DNA from: Candidatus Omnitrophota bacterium
Lineage (GTDB): Bacteria > Omnitrophota > Gorgyraeia > 2-02-FULL-51-18
Direction: 5' to 3'
Assembly (NCBI GenBank): GCA_016206825.1
Contig: JACQQY010000003.1
Span: 1 to 35,551, forward strand
Length of the DNA stretch: 35,551 bases
The notes below the pieces were generated by a model that was not told the DNA's origin, did no database searches, and was given only the letters and a program-made list of their open reading frames with translations. Position 1 is the stretch's first letter; the number at the start of each line of letters is the position of its first letter. The position numbers and the translations under genes are program-made. This document shows positions 23,827 through 32,098 of this stretch, piece by piece.

Positions 23827-26067
23827 TTAACCCGCAGGAGGCGCCGTCTCCGCCGCCGGTAATTTCTGAGCAATGTAATTGCAATCCGGATAAGCCGTGC
23901 ACCCATAGAAGGGGCGCCTTCGCCCAAACCGCGCCCGCCGTTCCACTAATTTCCCTTTGCCGCACTGAGGGCAAACGATATCCGTTGAAATGGACTTGGC
24001 GTTCTTGCACTCCGGCCAGCCGGAACAGCTCATAAACCGGCCCCTCCGGCCCCATTTGATCACCATCGGCCGGCCGCACTTTTCACACACCTCATTCGTC
24101 GGTTCGTCTTTTTTCTTCACGACCTCCATCTTTGTTTTTGCGGCATCGAGCTCATGGCGGAAGACTTCATAGAAGTCTCTCACGGCTTTCACCCACTCCA
24201 TTTTTCCTTCTTCGATGCTGTCCAGCTCGCTTTCCATCCCGGCCGTGAAATGGAAATCCAAAATTTTGGAAAAATGCCGCACCAAAAGGTCCGTCACCAG
24301 CGTTCCCAATTCCGTCGGAGCGAGGCTTCCTCCTTCCCGGTGCACGTAGCTTCGGTCGATCAGCGTCCCCAGCGTCGGCGCATAAGTCGACGGGCGGCCG
24401 ATCCCATTCTCCTCCAACGCCTTTACTAAGGTCGCATCGGTGAATCGCGGCGGGGGCTTTGTAAAATGCTGATTCGCTTCCAGCTTCACCGCTTCCAAAA
24501 CCTCTCCGCATTCCAAAGGAGGCAGAGGGCGTTCCATTTCACCGGTTTTCCCGCGCACGAGCAGATACCCCGGAAACTCAAGGCGGCCGCCGGTTGATCG
24601 AAAGAGATGCTCGCCGGCGGCAATGTCGGCCGTCTCCTGGAGAACAACGGCGGGCATCATCTGGCTTGCCGTGAACTGCCGCCAAATGAGAGAATAAAGC
24701 TCGAACTGATCCTCGGTGAGATAAGGTTTTAAATCCTCCGGCCTTCTCTTGACGGACGTCGGCCGAATGGCTTCATGCGCTTCCTGCGCCCCCTTCTTCG
24801 CCTTGTACATGGGAGGCTTCTCCGGCAGGAAGCTTTTCCCGTATTCTTTTTGGATAAACTCCCGTACTTCGCGCAGGGCCTCTGCCGATACGCGAACCGA
24901 ATCCGTTCGCATGTAAGTGATAAGACCCGTCGTGCCCGCTTTGCCGACGGCGACTCCTTCGTATAAGGTTTGAGCGACTCTCATCGTTTTGGAGGCGGAA
25001 AACCGAAGCTCGTTGTAAGCCGATTGCTGGAGTTTGCTCGTGGTAAAAGGCGCCGAGGGATTTCGTTTCTTCTTCTGGGAGCGGACGTCCTTCACCACGA
25101 ACGGGTGCGGCTTTATTTTCTCCAATACCGCGTCGGCCGTTTGACGATCTTTGATTTCCGCTTTTGCCCCGCCGATTTTTTCAAGGGCGGCGGAAAAAAC
25201 AAGCGGCGGCTCATGGGGGGCTTCTTTTTTAAGTTCCGCGTCGATGCTCCAATATTCTTCCGGGGTAAATGAGCGGATCTGCCGCTCCCGCTCCACAATC
25301 ATTCGAAGCGCCACGGACTGCACGCGCCCTGCGGATAAACCCCGCCCCACCTTCTGCCACAACAGGGGACTCAGCGAATATCCCATGAGGCGGTCCAAAA
25401 TCCGCCGGGCCTGCTGGGCGCCGACGAGGTCCATGTTGATGTGACCCGGATGTTTGAAAGCGTGTTCGATGGCTTCTTTGGTGATTTCGTTAAAGACCAC
25501 CCGAAAAACCTTCTTGCCCTTCCCCAATGCATTTCTAAGATGCCAACTGATGGCCTCCCCTTCCCGATCCGGATCGCACGCCAAATAAATTTCTTTCTTG
25601 CCTTCCGCTTTTTTCTTAAGCTCCTTCAGCGTCCTTCTTTTGTCCTGAACCACGATGTATTGAGGTTCGAAGTTATGGTCGATGTCGATCCCCATTTTGC
25701 TTTTGGGCAAATCGATCACATGGCCCATGGAAGCGGCCACCTCAAAACCGGGCCCTAAGTACTGGTGGATCGTTTTGCACTTGGCTGGCGACTCCACCAC
25801 GACAAGGGCCTTCTTCTCCGAACCCCCGCCCACAAAATGAACGATTTCCACCTCATCCCCGCCCTTTAAACGCCGCCGTGAAAAATCCTTTTTTGGAATG
25901 ACGTCCAGATTCAATTCCACGGCCACTTTTTCCTTCGGAATGGAAAGGCGGCGGAGAAGCTCTTCGATGGTCAAGCCTTCGTCAAAACGCTTCTCTTCTC
26001 CGTTGACTTTAAGGACCATGAGTTCCGACACGTCTTCTCTCTTGTGGTGAGCCTGTCGAACCATCAT
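23827..26067 (-). CDS. topA: DNA topoisomerase I with N-terminal ThiS-like sulfur-carrier domain
   Basis: A 746-residue chain. Residues 17-82 read as a complete ThiS/MoaD beta-grasp domain (MVLKVNGEEKRFDEGLTIEE, VAVELNLDVIP, GGDEVEIVHFVGGG), ending in the Gly-Gly where thiocarboxylate normally forms. From residue 86 a canonical type IA topoisomerase begins (ALVVVESPAKCKTI), with toprim DPDREG (165-170), active-site Y385 in GLITYMRTDS, and two C-terminal four-cysteine zinc fingers. There is no stop or frameshift between the domains. The first 16 residues include VRQAHHK from element A. ATG 26067 overlaps the dprA stop (ATGA); ATG 26019, at the start of the ThiS domain, is an alternative. TopA relaxes negative supercoils; why it carries ThiS is unknown. 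Confidence 0.92.
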   Translation of the reverse strand: MMVRQAHHKREDVSELMVLKVNGEEKRFDEGLTIEELLRRLSIPKEKVAVELNLDVIPKKDFSRRRLKGGDEVEIVHFVGGGSEKKALVVVESPAKCKTIHQYLGPGFEVAASMGHVIDLPKSKMGIDIDHNFEPQYIVVQDKRRTLKELKKKAEGKKEIYLACDPDREGEAISWHLRNALGKGKKVFRVVFNEITKEAIEHAFKHPGHINMDLVGAQQARRILDRLMGYSLSPLLWQKVGRGLSAGRVQSVALRMIVERERQIRSFTPEEYWSIDAELKKEAPHEPPLVFSAALEKIGGAKAEIKDRQTADAVLEKIKPHPFVVKDVRSQKKKRNPSAPFTTSKLQQSAYNELRFSASKTMRVAQTLYEGVAVGKAGTTGLITYMRTDSVRVSAEALREVREFIQKEYGKSFLPEKPPMYKAKKGAQEAHEAIRPTSVKRRPEDLKPYLTEDQFELYSLIWRQFTASQMMPAVVLQETADIAAGEHLFRSTGGRLEFPGYLLVRGKTGEMERPLPPLECGEVLEAVKLEANQHFTKPPPRFTDATLVKALEENGIGRPSTYAPTLGTLIDRSYVHREGGSLAPTELGTLVTDLLVRHFSKILDFHFTAGMESELDSIEEGKMEWVKAVRDFYEVFRHELDAAKTKMEVVKKKDEPTNEVCEKCGRPMVIKWGRRGRFMSCSGWPECKNAKSISTDIVCPQCGKGKLVERRARFGRRRPFYGCTAYPDCNYIAQKLPAAETAPPAG
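26041..26067 (-). repeat. Element A copy at the topA start
   Basis: Minus strand GGTTCGACAGGCTCACCAC right after ATGATG, with one base different from the ctaA copy in the next few bases. It encodes VRQAHHK and also abuts the last codon of dprA. Confidence 0.85.
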
Positions 26068-27194
26068 GCTTCAACCTTCTTGAAATTTTTTCCCGGCATC
26101 TGCCGAATGAGCCCCTTCAATTCCAAAAGAGACAAGGCGGCGGCCAGTCGGCTCGCGGGAAAACAGGAGGTTTCCGCCAACTCATCGATGGAAAGGGCCT
26201 CTCCATTCAAACAAGACAAAACCTTCTCTTCCTCCGTGCTCAAAGAAACTTCTCTTTTCGAACCATTTTTAAGCGGGGCGGTGTCCGGAAGAGCGCCGGG
26301 AATATCCCGCGTTTCCCAGCAAAGTTCCTCCAGAATGTCGGAGGCGCTCACCGTGAGTTTGGCGCCCTGCTGGATCAACCGATTGACTCCTGCCGACCGG
26401 GAAACATCCGCGTTTCCGGGAACCGCAAAGACATCCCGTCCCTGCTCCAAGGCCGCATCGGCCGTGATCAAGGCGCCGCTTCTTTCCGCCGCCTGCACCA
26501 CCAAGACCGCCCGGGAAAGACCGCTGATGATCCGGTTCCGTACGGGGAAAAAACCCGGCTGGGGCGCTGTTTCCAGCGGATATTCCGAGACAAGCGCTCC
26601 CTTTTCCGTTATTTTATCCAGGATCTTTTGGTTTGGGTGCGCGCGAAGGTGCTGCAAAAGCCCGCCCGCCAAAACGGCGATCGTTACGCCTCCCCCCGCC
26701 AAAGCCCCTTCATGCGCCGCCAAATCGATTCCTTTAGCAAAACCGCTCACAATCACGACGCCGGCCCCCGCCAAATCTCCGGAAATCCGCCTGGCCATCT
26801 GCAAACCATAAAACGTCGCGAGCCTCGATCCCACGACGGCCACTTTGGGGGCTTGAGAAGAAGGCAGATTGCCTTTGACGTAAAGAAGGATGGGCGGGTC
26901 GTAAATCTCCTTCAATTCCTGCGGGTAGTCCCCGTCAAAAAAGGTGACGACCTTTATCCCATTTTCCGCCGCCTTCTCCATCTGTCGATCGGCTTCTTTG
27001 AATAAATCGGCCGCCTTAAGGTCCGAATAAGACAATCGGGGAACGGCGAGTCGATCGAACTCTTCCCGTGTCATGGAAAAAAGCTTCGAGAGGTCCTCCT
27101 GCACGGCCTCTCTTACGCGCTTAAAAGTCACAGGCCCCATTCTTCCGATAAGGCTTAAAGCCACAACCTCTCTTAACCGGTGGTCTTGTTCCAT
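26064..27194 (-). CDS. dprA: DNA-processing protein DprA
   Basis: A 376-residue protein that binds incoming single-stranded DNA and loads RecA during natural transformation. An N-terminal helical (SAM-like) part (about 1-75) precedes the Rossmann-like core with YPQELKEIYDPPILLYVKG, VAVVGSRLATFYG, VSGFAKGIDLAAHEGAL and FPVRNRIISGLS. A C-terminal winged-helix segment (about 315-372) is present. I place the start at ATG 27194, with GGAGAG upstream; it overlaps aroK by 22 bases. Upstream in-frame codons belong to aroK. With pilD and pilin genes in the same window, competence is plausible but unproven. Confidence 0.92.
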   Translation of the reverse strand: MEQDHRLREVVALSLIGRMGPVTFKRVREAVQEDLSKLFSMTREEFDRLAVPRLSYSDLKAADLFKEADRQMEKAAENGIKVVTFFDGDYPQELKEIYDPPILLYVKGNLPSSQAPKVAVVGSRLATFYGLQMARRISGDLAGAGVVIVSGFAKGIDLAAHEGALAGGGVTIAVLAGGLLQHLRAHPNQKILDKITEKGALVSEYPLETAPQPGFFPVRNRIISGLSRAVLVVQAAERSGALITADAALEQGRDVFAVPGNADVSRSAGVNRLIQQGAKLTVSASDILEELCWETRDIPGALPDTAPLKNGSKREVSLSTEEEKVLSCLNGEALSIDELAETSCFPASRLAAALSLLELKGLIRQMPGKNFKKVEA

Positions 27195-27718
27195 TCCCCG
27201 CTCTCCATCAGCCTTTGCAGTACCCTCCGCGCTGCCTGCCTGGCCGTACACCCATCCGTTTCCACGCACATATCGGCCTGCCGGTAATAAGGCCCCCGGA
27301 TCTTCAGCAGTCTTTTGATTTCGAGAAGCTTGTCTTTGCCTTCTAAAAGAGGCCGCCGCCGCGAACGCTGAACACGCTTAAAAATCGTCCCGGGTTTCGC
27401 TAAGAGGGCGATCACGAAACCGATTTTCTTAAGAAGCTTTCTGTTGCCGGGATCCAAAATCGCCCCGCCTCCCGTAGCGAACACAAGCCCTCTCTTCCCG
27501 GCCAGATCCCGGATCGCTTTTTTCTCCAACGCCCGAAAATGAACCTCTCCTTCTTTTTGAAAAATATCCGAAATCCTTCTTCCCTCCTTTTTCTCAATGG
27601 TTTCATCCACATCCATAAAGGGGCGTTTCAAACGCTTGGCCACCATCCGACCCACGGCGCTCTTGCCCGTCCCCATAAAACCAATAAAAATGATATTTTT
27701 TCGCTCAAAACTTCTCAA
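27173..27718 (-). CDS. aroK: Shikimate kinase
   Basis: A 181-residue P-loop kinase for the fifth step of the shikimate pathway, converting shikimate to shikimate-3-phosphate. Walker A is GFMGTGKS at 13-20; the shikimate-binding DVDETIEKKEG follows at about 36-46, then FRALEKKAI, ATGGGAI (about 80-86) and RRPLLEG in the lid. Length is typical. It overlaps aroC by 14 bases at its start and dprA at its end, so it is embedded in a coupled run aroE-pilD-aroC-aroK-dprA. Confidence 0.94.
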   Translation of the reverse strand: MRSFERKNIIFIGFMGTGKSAVGRMVAKRLKRPFMDVDETIEKKEGRRISDIFQKEGEVHFRALEKKAIRDLAGKRGLVFATGGGAILDPGNRKLLKKIGFVIALLAKPGTIFKRVQRSRRRPLLEGKDKLLEIKRLLKIRGPYYRQADMCVETDGCTARQAARRVLQRLMESGEWNKTTG

Positions 27719-28829
27719 TTTGCTTTTTGTAACCCATGAAGTTTCTTTGGGTTTCTTTCAGACTGTCTCCCCCGAACTTCTCAAGAAAACTATTGGCGAG
27801 TTCGAACGCGGCCATCGCTTCGCCGATCACGCCGCAGGCGGGCACGGCCGTCACGTCGGAACGCTCCACGGCCGCCGGCTCCTCTTTTTTGGTGTCGATG
27901 TTCACCGACCGCAAAGGGCTCATCAAGGTCGAATAGGGTTTAACGGCCGCTCGAAGAACGAGATTCTCGCCGTTGGTAACGCCCCCTTCGAAGCCCCCGG
28001 CATTGTTGGTCTTTCGATAAAAACCTCTTTTCCGGTTATGGAAAATTTCGTCATGAACGCGGCGCCCGAAAGTCTCCGACACCTTAAAACCCATGCCGAT
28101 TTCCACCCCTTTCACCGCTTGGATCGACGCCAAAGCGGCGCAAAGCTTGGCGGAAAGCCGCCGGTCGTAATGAACAAAGCTCCCGAGGCCCACCGGAACG
28201 CCTCTGGCGATCACTTCGAAAACCCCTCCTACCGTGTCTTTGGTCTGCTTTGCCCGATCGATCAAACGCATCATCTTTCTCCCGGCGTCTTCATCCGCGC
28301 AGCGCACCGGCGAAAGGGAAGACCGCCTTTTAACTTCTTCAAAACTCAAACCCTCCGTCCGCGCCTGCACGCCCCCGATGACCACCACGTGGCTCGTTAC
28401 CTCTATTCCGAAGGCCTTCAGAAAAATCCTGCACACGGCGCCTACGGCCACCCGGGCGACCGTCTCGCGGGCGCTGGCCCGCTCCAAAACGTCGCGCACG
28501 TCCTCTCTCTCGTATTTGATGGCTCCCACAAGATCCGCGTGGCCCGGCCTTGGGCGTTTCACCACCGGAAGGTCGTTGATTTTAAAATCCTTGTTGGGAA
28601 CCAAAAGAGCGATGGGACTGCCTATCGTCTTTTTAAACCGCACCCCGGAAAGAATTTGAGCCTCATCTTTTTCGATAGCCATCCGCCCCCCGCGTCCGTA
28701 GCCCATTTGCCTTCTGGCCAACTCGGCATTCACTTCTTTCTCGTCGACTTCAAGGCCGGCGACCATTCCCTCCAGAATCGCAACAAGGCATCTCCCATGC
28801 GACTCCCCACTCGTCAAAAACCTCAGCAT
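27705..28829 (-). CDS. aroC: Chorismate synthase
   Basis: A 374-residue FMN-dependent lyase producing chorismate from EPSP, the last common step for aromatic amino acids. Signature regions are MLRFLTSGESHGRCL at the start, RRQMGYGRGGRM, the RPGHADLVGAIKY segment, ERASARETVARVA and the C-terminal RSDVTAVPACGVIGEAM. Length fits (about 360-390). It begins 12 bases after pilD and overlaps aroK. A long open frame on the opposite strand (27597-29093) is a by-product of its codon use. Confidence 0.95.
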   Translation of the reverse strand: MLRFLTSGESHGRCLVAILEGMVAGLEVDEKEVNAELARRQMGYGRGGRMAIEKDEAQILSGVRFKKTIGSPIALLVPNKDFKINDLPVVKRPRPGHADLVGAIKYEREDVRDVLERASARETVARVAVGAVCRIFLKAFGIEVTSHVVVIGGVQARTEGLSFEEVKRRSSLSPVRCADEDAGRKMMRLIDRAKQTKDTVGGVFEVIARGVPVGLGSFVHYDRRLSAKLCAALASIQAVKGVEIGMGFKVSETFGRRVHDEIFHNRKRGFYRKTNNAGGFEGGVTNGENLVLRAAVKPYSTLMSPLRSVNIDTKKEEPAAVERSDVTAVPACGVIGEAMAAFELANSFLEKFGGDSLKETQRNFMGYKKQIEKF

Positions 28830-28841
28830 AACCCCTCCCGC

Positions 28842-29621
28842 TCAAAACCCCATCGATTGAACGTACCACCCAATCACCCGTCCGCCGAACCAAATATACG
28901 TAAAAGCCCCCAGCGCGAGATAAGGACCGAAAGGAATTTTTTCCTGCCCGGTCCTAAGGCGCAAATAAATCCCCACGATCGATCCGGCAAGCGACGACAC
29001 AAAGAGAGTCCACCAAACGCCCGCCCAGCCCGTGAAAGCGCCTATCATCGCCAAAAGCTTAACGTCCCCCCCGCCCATCGCTTCTTTTTTTAAAATCTTC
29101 TCGGCGAGGGTCCCCGCCGCATAGAGCAAACCTCCCCCCAGCAGAATCCCGAAAAAAGAAGCCTTTAATCCCTGAAGCGGAGAGAGTTCGCCCTGAAGCC
29201 CAGGCCAGCATCCGGAGACAATAAACCCAACGGCTATGCCCGGCAAGGTGATCCCATCCGGCAAAATCTGGTGTCTCCAGTCGATGACGCTCATCACCAA
29301 AAGGGCCAAAGTCAATCCCAGGGTCACGACTCCTTTGACGCTCAAACCATAACATCCATAGTAAAGAAGAAAAAAAAGCGCCGTCAAACCCTCAATGACC
29401 GGATACTGCCGGGAAATCTTGGCGCGGCACCAGCGGCAGCGCCCCTTTAAAAAGAAAAAGCTAAAAAGCGGAATATTGTCATGCCACCTGATCGGGTTTT
29501 GGCACAGGAGACAATGAGAGCGCGGGCGAATGATGGATTCGCCCTTGGGAATCCGAAAAATACACACGTTCAAAAAACTTCCCGTCACGGCGCCCAGAAA
29601 AAAAACGACTACCCACGCCAC
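28842..29621 (-). CDS. pilD: Type IV prepilin peptidase / N-methyltransferase
   Basis: An A24-family aspartic protease of 259 residues in the inner membrane that cleaves prepilin leaders and methylates the new N-terminus. The cytoplasmic zinc loop has C37, C40, C62 and C65 (CLLC and CRWC), the feature of bifunctional PilD. Catalytic aspartates are in VIDWRHQILPDG and in GGGDVKLL. I choose GTG 29621 because GGAGGT (29631-29636) precedes it and it gives the standard N-terminus (AWVVVFFLGAVTGSFLN); it overlaps the end of aroE by 13 bases. The minor pilins at 9.0-12.6 kb are its likely substrates. Confidence 0.92.
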   Translation of the reverse strand: MAWVVVFFLGAVTGSFLNVCIFRIPKGESIIRPRSHCLLCQNPIRWHDNIPLFSFFFLKGRCRWCRAKISRQYPVIEGLTALFFLLYYGCYGLSVKGVVTLGLTLALLVMSVIDWRHQILPDGITLPGIAVGFIVSGCWPGLQGELSPLQGLKASFFGILLGGGLLYAAGTLAEKILKKEAMGGGDVKLLAMIGAFTGWAGVWWTLFVSSLAGSIVGIYLRLRTGQEKIPFGPYLALGAFTYIWFGGRVIGWYVQSMGF

Positions 29622-30481
29622 TTTTGAAGAACCTCCGACATGATTTCCCGAACGTCTTCCTTCCGCCCCGTCCAAAGCCCAAAAGACAACGCCGCCTGAG
29701 CGGCGAGCATCCCCATCCCATTGGCGCATTTAAAACCAAGTTCCCCCGCCAATTTCAGAAAAGGAGTTTGGGAAGGCGAGTAAATCAAATCATAAACGAC
29801 GGCCTCGCCGCTCAAAAGCCTTAAATCCATCGGCAGCGGATCCGTTTCTTTCATCCCGCAAGAAGTCGCGTTCACCACGAAGTGCGCCTTTTCTTTTTTT
29901 AAGGCTTCAAAAGTCTCGATGGATTCGATCTCGGTTTCGGGAAAATAACCCTCGAGGTATTCTTGGAGGCCCTTGGCCTTTTCAGGAGTGCGGTTATAAA
30001 TCCATATTTTATCGGCATGAGCATACGCGAGCGCGAAAGCAACTCCCCTCGCCGCTCCTCCCGCCCCCAGCACCAAGGCCTTTTTCCCTCGGGGGTTAAA
30101 TTCAAGCTCTTCTTTCACGGCGGTCAAAAAACCCGGGGCGTCGGTATTAAAGCCGAGAAGCCTGCCCTTTTGGTTCACCACCGTGTTCAAAGCGCCGATC
30201 CCGCGGTCGAGATCCTCGGGGACATCATCCACGAAATTCAAGGCCGCTTCTTTATACGGGACCGTGACATTGACCCCTTTCATCCCGAGCGACCGGATCC
30301 CTTCGAAGGCCAATCCCAAAAAATCCTTTTCAACTTGAAAGGCCAGATACACGGCATTCAGGTGAAGCCGTTGAAAAACCGCATTATGAAGCAGCGGGGA
30401 AAGAGAATGGCGAACGGGATTTCCGAATATCCCGTAAAGTTCCGTATGCGCGTCAATAGGACTCGTTGGAAAAACCGCCAT
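29609..30481 (-). CDS. aroE: Shikimate dehydrogenase
   Basis: A 290-residue NADP-dependent enzyme that reduces 3-dehydroshikimate. The substrate domain has GNPVRHSLSPLLHN (21-33) and NVTVPYK (71-77); the nucleotide domain has GAGGAARG (139-146), NRTPEKA and VNATSCGM. ATG 30481 gives a standard N-terminus; the open frame extends through a TTG at 30517, but those codons lie in palindromic repeat DNA. It follows leuA after a 59-base gap that holds the repeat, and overlaps pilD at its 3' end. Confidence 0.93.
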   Translation of the reverse strand: MAVFPTSPIDAHTELYGIFGNPVRHSLSPLLHNAVFQRLHLNAVYLAFQVEKDFLGLAFEGIRSLGMKGVNVTVPYKEAALNFVDDVPEDLDRGIGALNTVVNQKGRLLGFNTDAPGFLTAVKEELEFNPRGKKALVLGAGGAARGVAFALAYAHADKIWIYNRTPEKAKGLQEYLEGYFPETEIESIETFEALKKEKAHFVVNATSCGMKETDPLPMDLRLLSGEAVVYDLIYSPSQTPFLKLAGELGFKCANGMGMLAAQAALSFGLWTGRKEDVREIMSEVLQKWRG

Positions 30482-30496
30482 TCTTATAAACACCAC

Positions 30497-30564
30497 GAGC
30501 GTATAGGCAGGAAACAACGGGCGTATGGCCCCATACGCCCCTACACCCCATACGCTATACGCTC
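30497..30564 (-). repeat. Nested palindrome (GTAGGGGC element) at the end of leuA
   Basis: An outer inverted repeat GAGCGTATAG (30497-30506 and, inverted, 30555-30564) encloses an inner 10-base palindrome GGGCGTATGG (30519-30528 and 30531-30540). It spans the last codons and the TAG stop of leuA, which lies in GTAGGGGC. On the minus strand the hairpin is followed by GTTGTTTCC, so termination would be weak. Confidence 0.8.
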
Positions 30565-32094
30565 TTTCTTGAACGTCCGGCGCTTTTGCAGAAGCTTATT
30601 GATGGCATCGAGGTACGCGTGGACGCTCGCCTCGATCACGTCCGTGCTGACCCCCCGCCCCGTGATCACTTCCCCGGCCAAACCTTCGATTTTAACGGTC
30701 ACTTCACCCTGCGCGTCTTTCCCCACCGTCACGGATCGTATTTGATAGTCCAAAAGCTTCGCTTTCCTTCGGATCATTTGATCCACCGTCTTATAGGCCG
30801 CGTCCACGGGGCCGCTGCCGGTGCCGCCGGCTTCGAGAACCCTGGATTTTGACTTGAGCCGGATCGACACCCTGGGTTCTTTCCCCGTTTGCGTCAAAAC
30901 GCTTAACGAAAGAAGCCGATAGGTCTTAGGTGTGGCGACGATTTCCTTTTCAATGAGAGCCACGAGGTCTTCATCAAAGACCTCTTTCTTTTTATCCGCC
31001 AAAACCTTGAAATCTTGAAAAACGAGGTCAAGCTCCTTCTCGTTCAAGTGATAACCGAGCTTCTTCAAACGGTTTTCCAACGCATGGCGTCCGGAGTGTT
31101 TTCCCAAGACAAGCTGTGTCTCGCCGAAACCGACGTCGGCTGGATGCATGATTTCGTACGTCTTCCGGAGCTTCAAGAGCCCATCCTGATGAATCCCGGA
31201 CTCATGGGTAAAGGCGTTGCGTCCCACCACGGCCTTGTTGGGCTGGACCACCATTCCCGTGAGAGAGCTCACGAGACGGCTGGTCTTGCAGATTTGGTCT
31301 CTCCGGATGCGGGTGACTTTCTTAAAAACATCCTTCCGCGTATCCAGCGCCATCACGATTTCCTCCAAAGCCGCATTCCCCGCCCGTTCGCCGATGCCAT
31401 TGAGCGTGCACTCGACTTGTCTGGCGCCGAAACGAACCGCCGCCAAAGAATTGGCGACCGCAAGGCCCAAATCGTTGTGGCAGTGAACGCTGATGACCGC
31501 CTTGCCGGCATTGGGAACGTTCTCAAAAATCCCTTTGATCAAATTTCCAAACTCGAAGGGCACGGCATAGCCGACGGTATCGGGAATGTTGACAACCCCC
31601 GCTCCCGCTTCGATCACGGCCTGAATCACCTGATACAAAAATGCCGGCTCCGTCCGGGAGGCGTCTTCCGGAGAAAACTCCACCTCTCCGATCCGGTTTC
31701 GGGCATACTTGACCGCCCAGGCGGCGATCTTCAGGATCTCATCCTTGGCTTTGTTGAGCTTGTACTTGCGGTGAATTTCGGAAGTGGCGATAAAAACATG
31801 GAGCCTGCTTTTTTTCGCTCCTCTCAAAGTCTCAAGCGCCACATCCATGTCTTTCTGCACGGTCCTCGCCAAAGCGCAGATCGTCGGTCCTTTCACCTCT
31901 TCGGCGATCTTTCTGATGGCGGCCGCATCCCCGGGGGAAGTAATGGGAAAACCGGCTTCGATCACATCCACCCCAAGCTCGGCCAACTGCCTTGCGATCT
32001 CCAGTTTGCTTTTCGCGTCAAGGCTCGCCCCGGGTGATTGTTCCCCATCCCTCAAGGTCGTGTCAAATATGTAAATTCTATCTTTGTCGTTCAT
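30541..32094 (-). CDS. leuA: 2-isopropylmalate synthase
   Basis: A 517-residue enzyme that condenses acetyl-CoA with 2-oxoisovalerate, the entry to leucine synthesis. The TIM-barrel has FDTTLRDGEQSPG (10-22) and the metal-binding HCHNDLG (H204, H206), followed by NGIGERAGNAALEE. The C-terminal LeuA regulatory domain (about 385-505) for leucine feedback is complete. The chain is of usual length (about 510-520). It starts 4 bases after ilvC. The last residues ERIAYGV and the stop codon are encoded by the nested palindrome, so the natural C-terminus has probably been replaced or extended. Confidence 0.95.
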   Translation of the reverse strand: MNDKDRIYIFDTTLRDGEQSPGASLDAKSKLEIARQLAELGVDVIEAGFPITSPGDAAAIRKIAEEVKGPTICALARTVQKDMDVALETLRGAKKSRLHVFIATSEIHRKYKLNKAKDEILKIAAWAVKYARNRIGEVEFSPEDASRTEPAFLYQVIQAVIEAGAGVVNIPDTVGYAVPFEFGNLIKGIFENVPNAGKAVISVHCHNDLGLAVANSLAAVRFGARQVECTLNGIGERAGNAALEEIVMALDTRKDVFKKVTRIRRDQICKTSRLVSSLTGMVVQPNKAVVGRNAFTHESGIHQDGLLKLRKTYEIMHPADVGFGETQLVLGKHSGRHALENRLKKLGYHLNEKELDLVFQDFKVLADKKKEVFDEDLVALIEKEIVATPKTYRLLSLSVLTQTGKEPRVSIRLKSKSRVLEAGGTGSGPVDAAYKTVDQMIRRKAKLLDYQIRSVTVGKDAQGEVTVKIEGLAGEVITGRGVSTDVIEASVHAYLDAINKLLQKRRTFKKERIAYGV

Positions 32095-32098
32095 CTGA

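Noticed and set aside
27597-29093. 498-codon open frame antisense to aroC and pilD
   Set aside because: It mirrors the codon structure of aroC, has no recognisable motif or ribosome site, and its protein is compositionally odd (rich in His, Pro, Arg).
30482-30517. N-terminal extension of AroE from a TTG at 30517
   Set aside because: The added residues come from palindromic repeat DNA and ATG 30481 gives the conserved family start.
31015-32037. 340-codon open frame antisense to leuA
   Set aside because: It lies fully within a clearly conserved gene on the other strand and shows no family feature.
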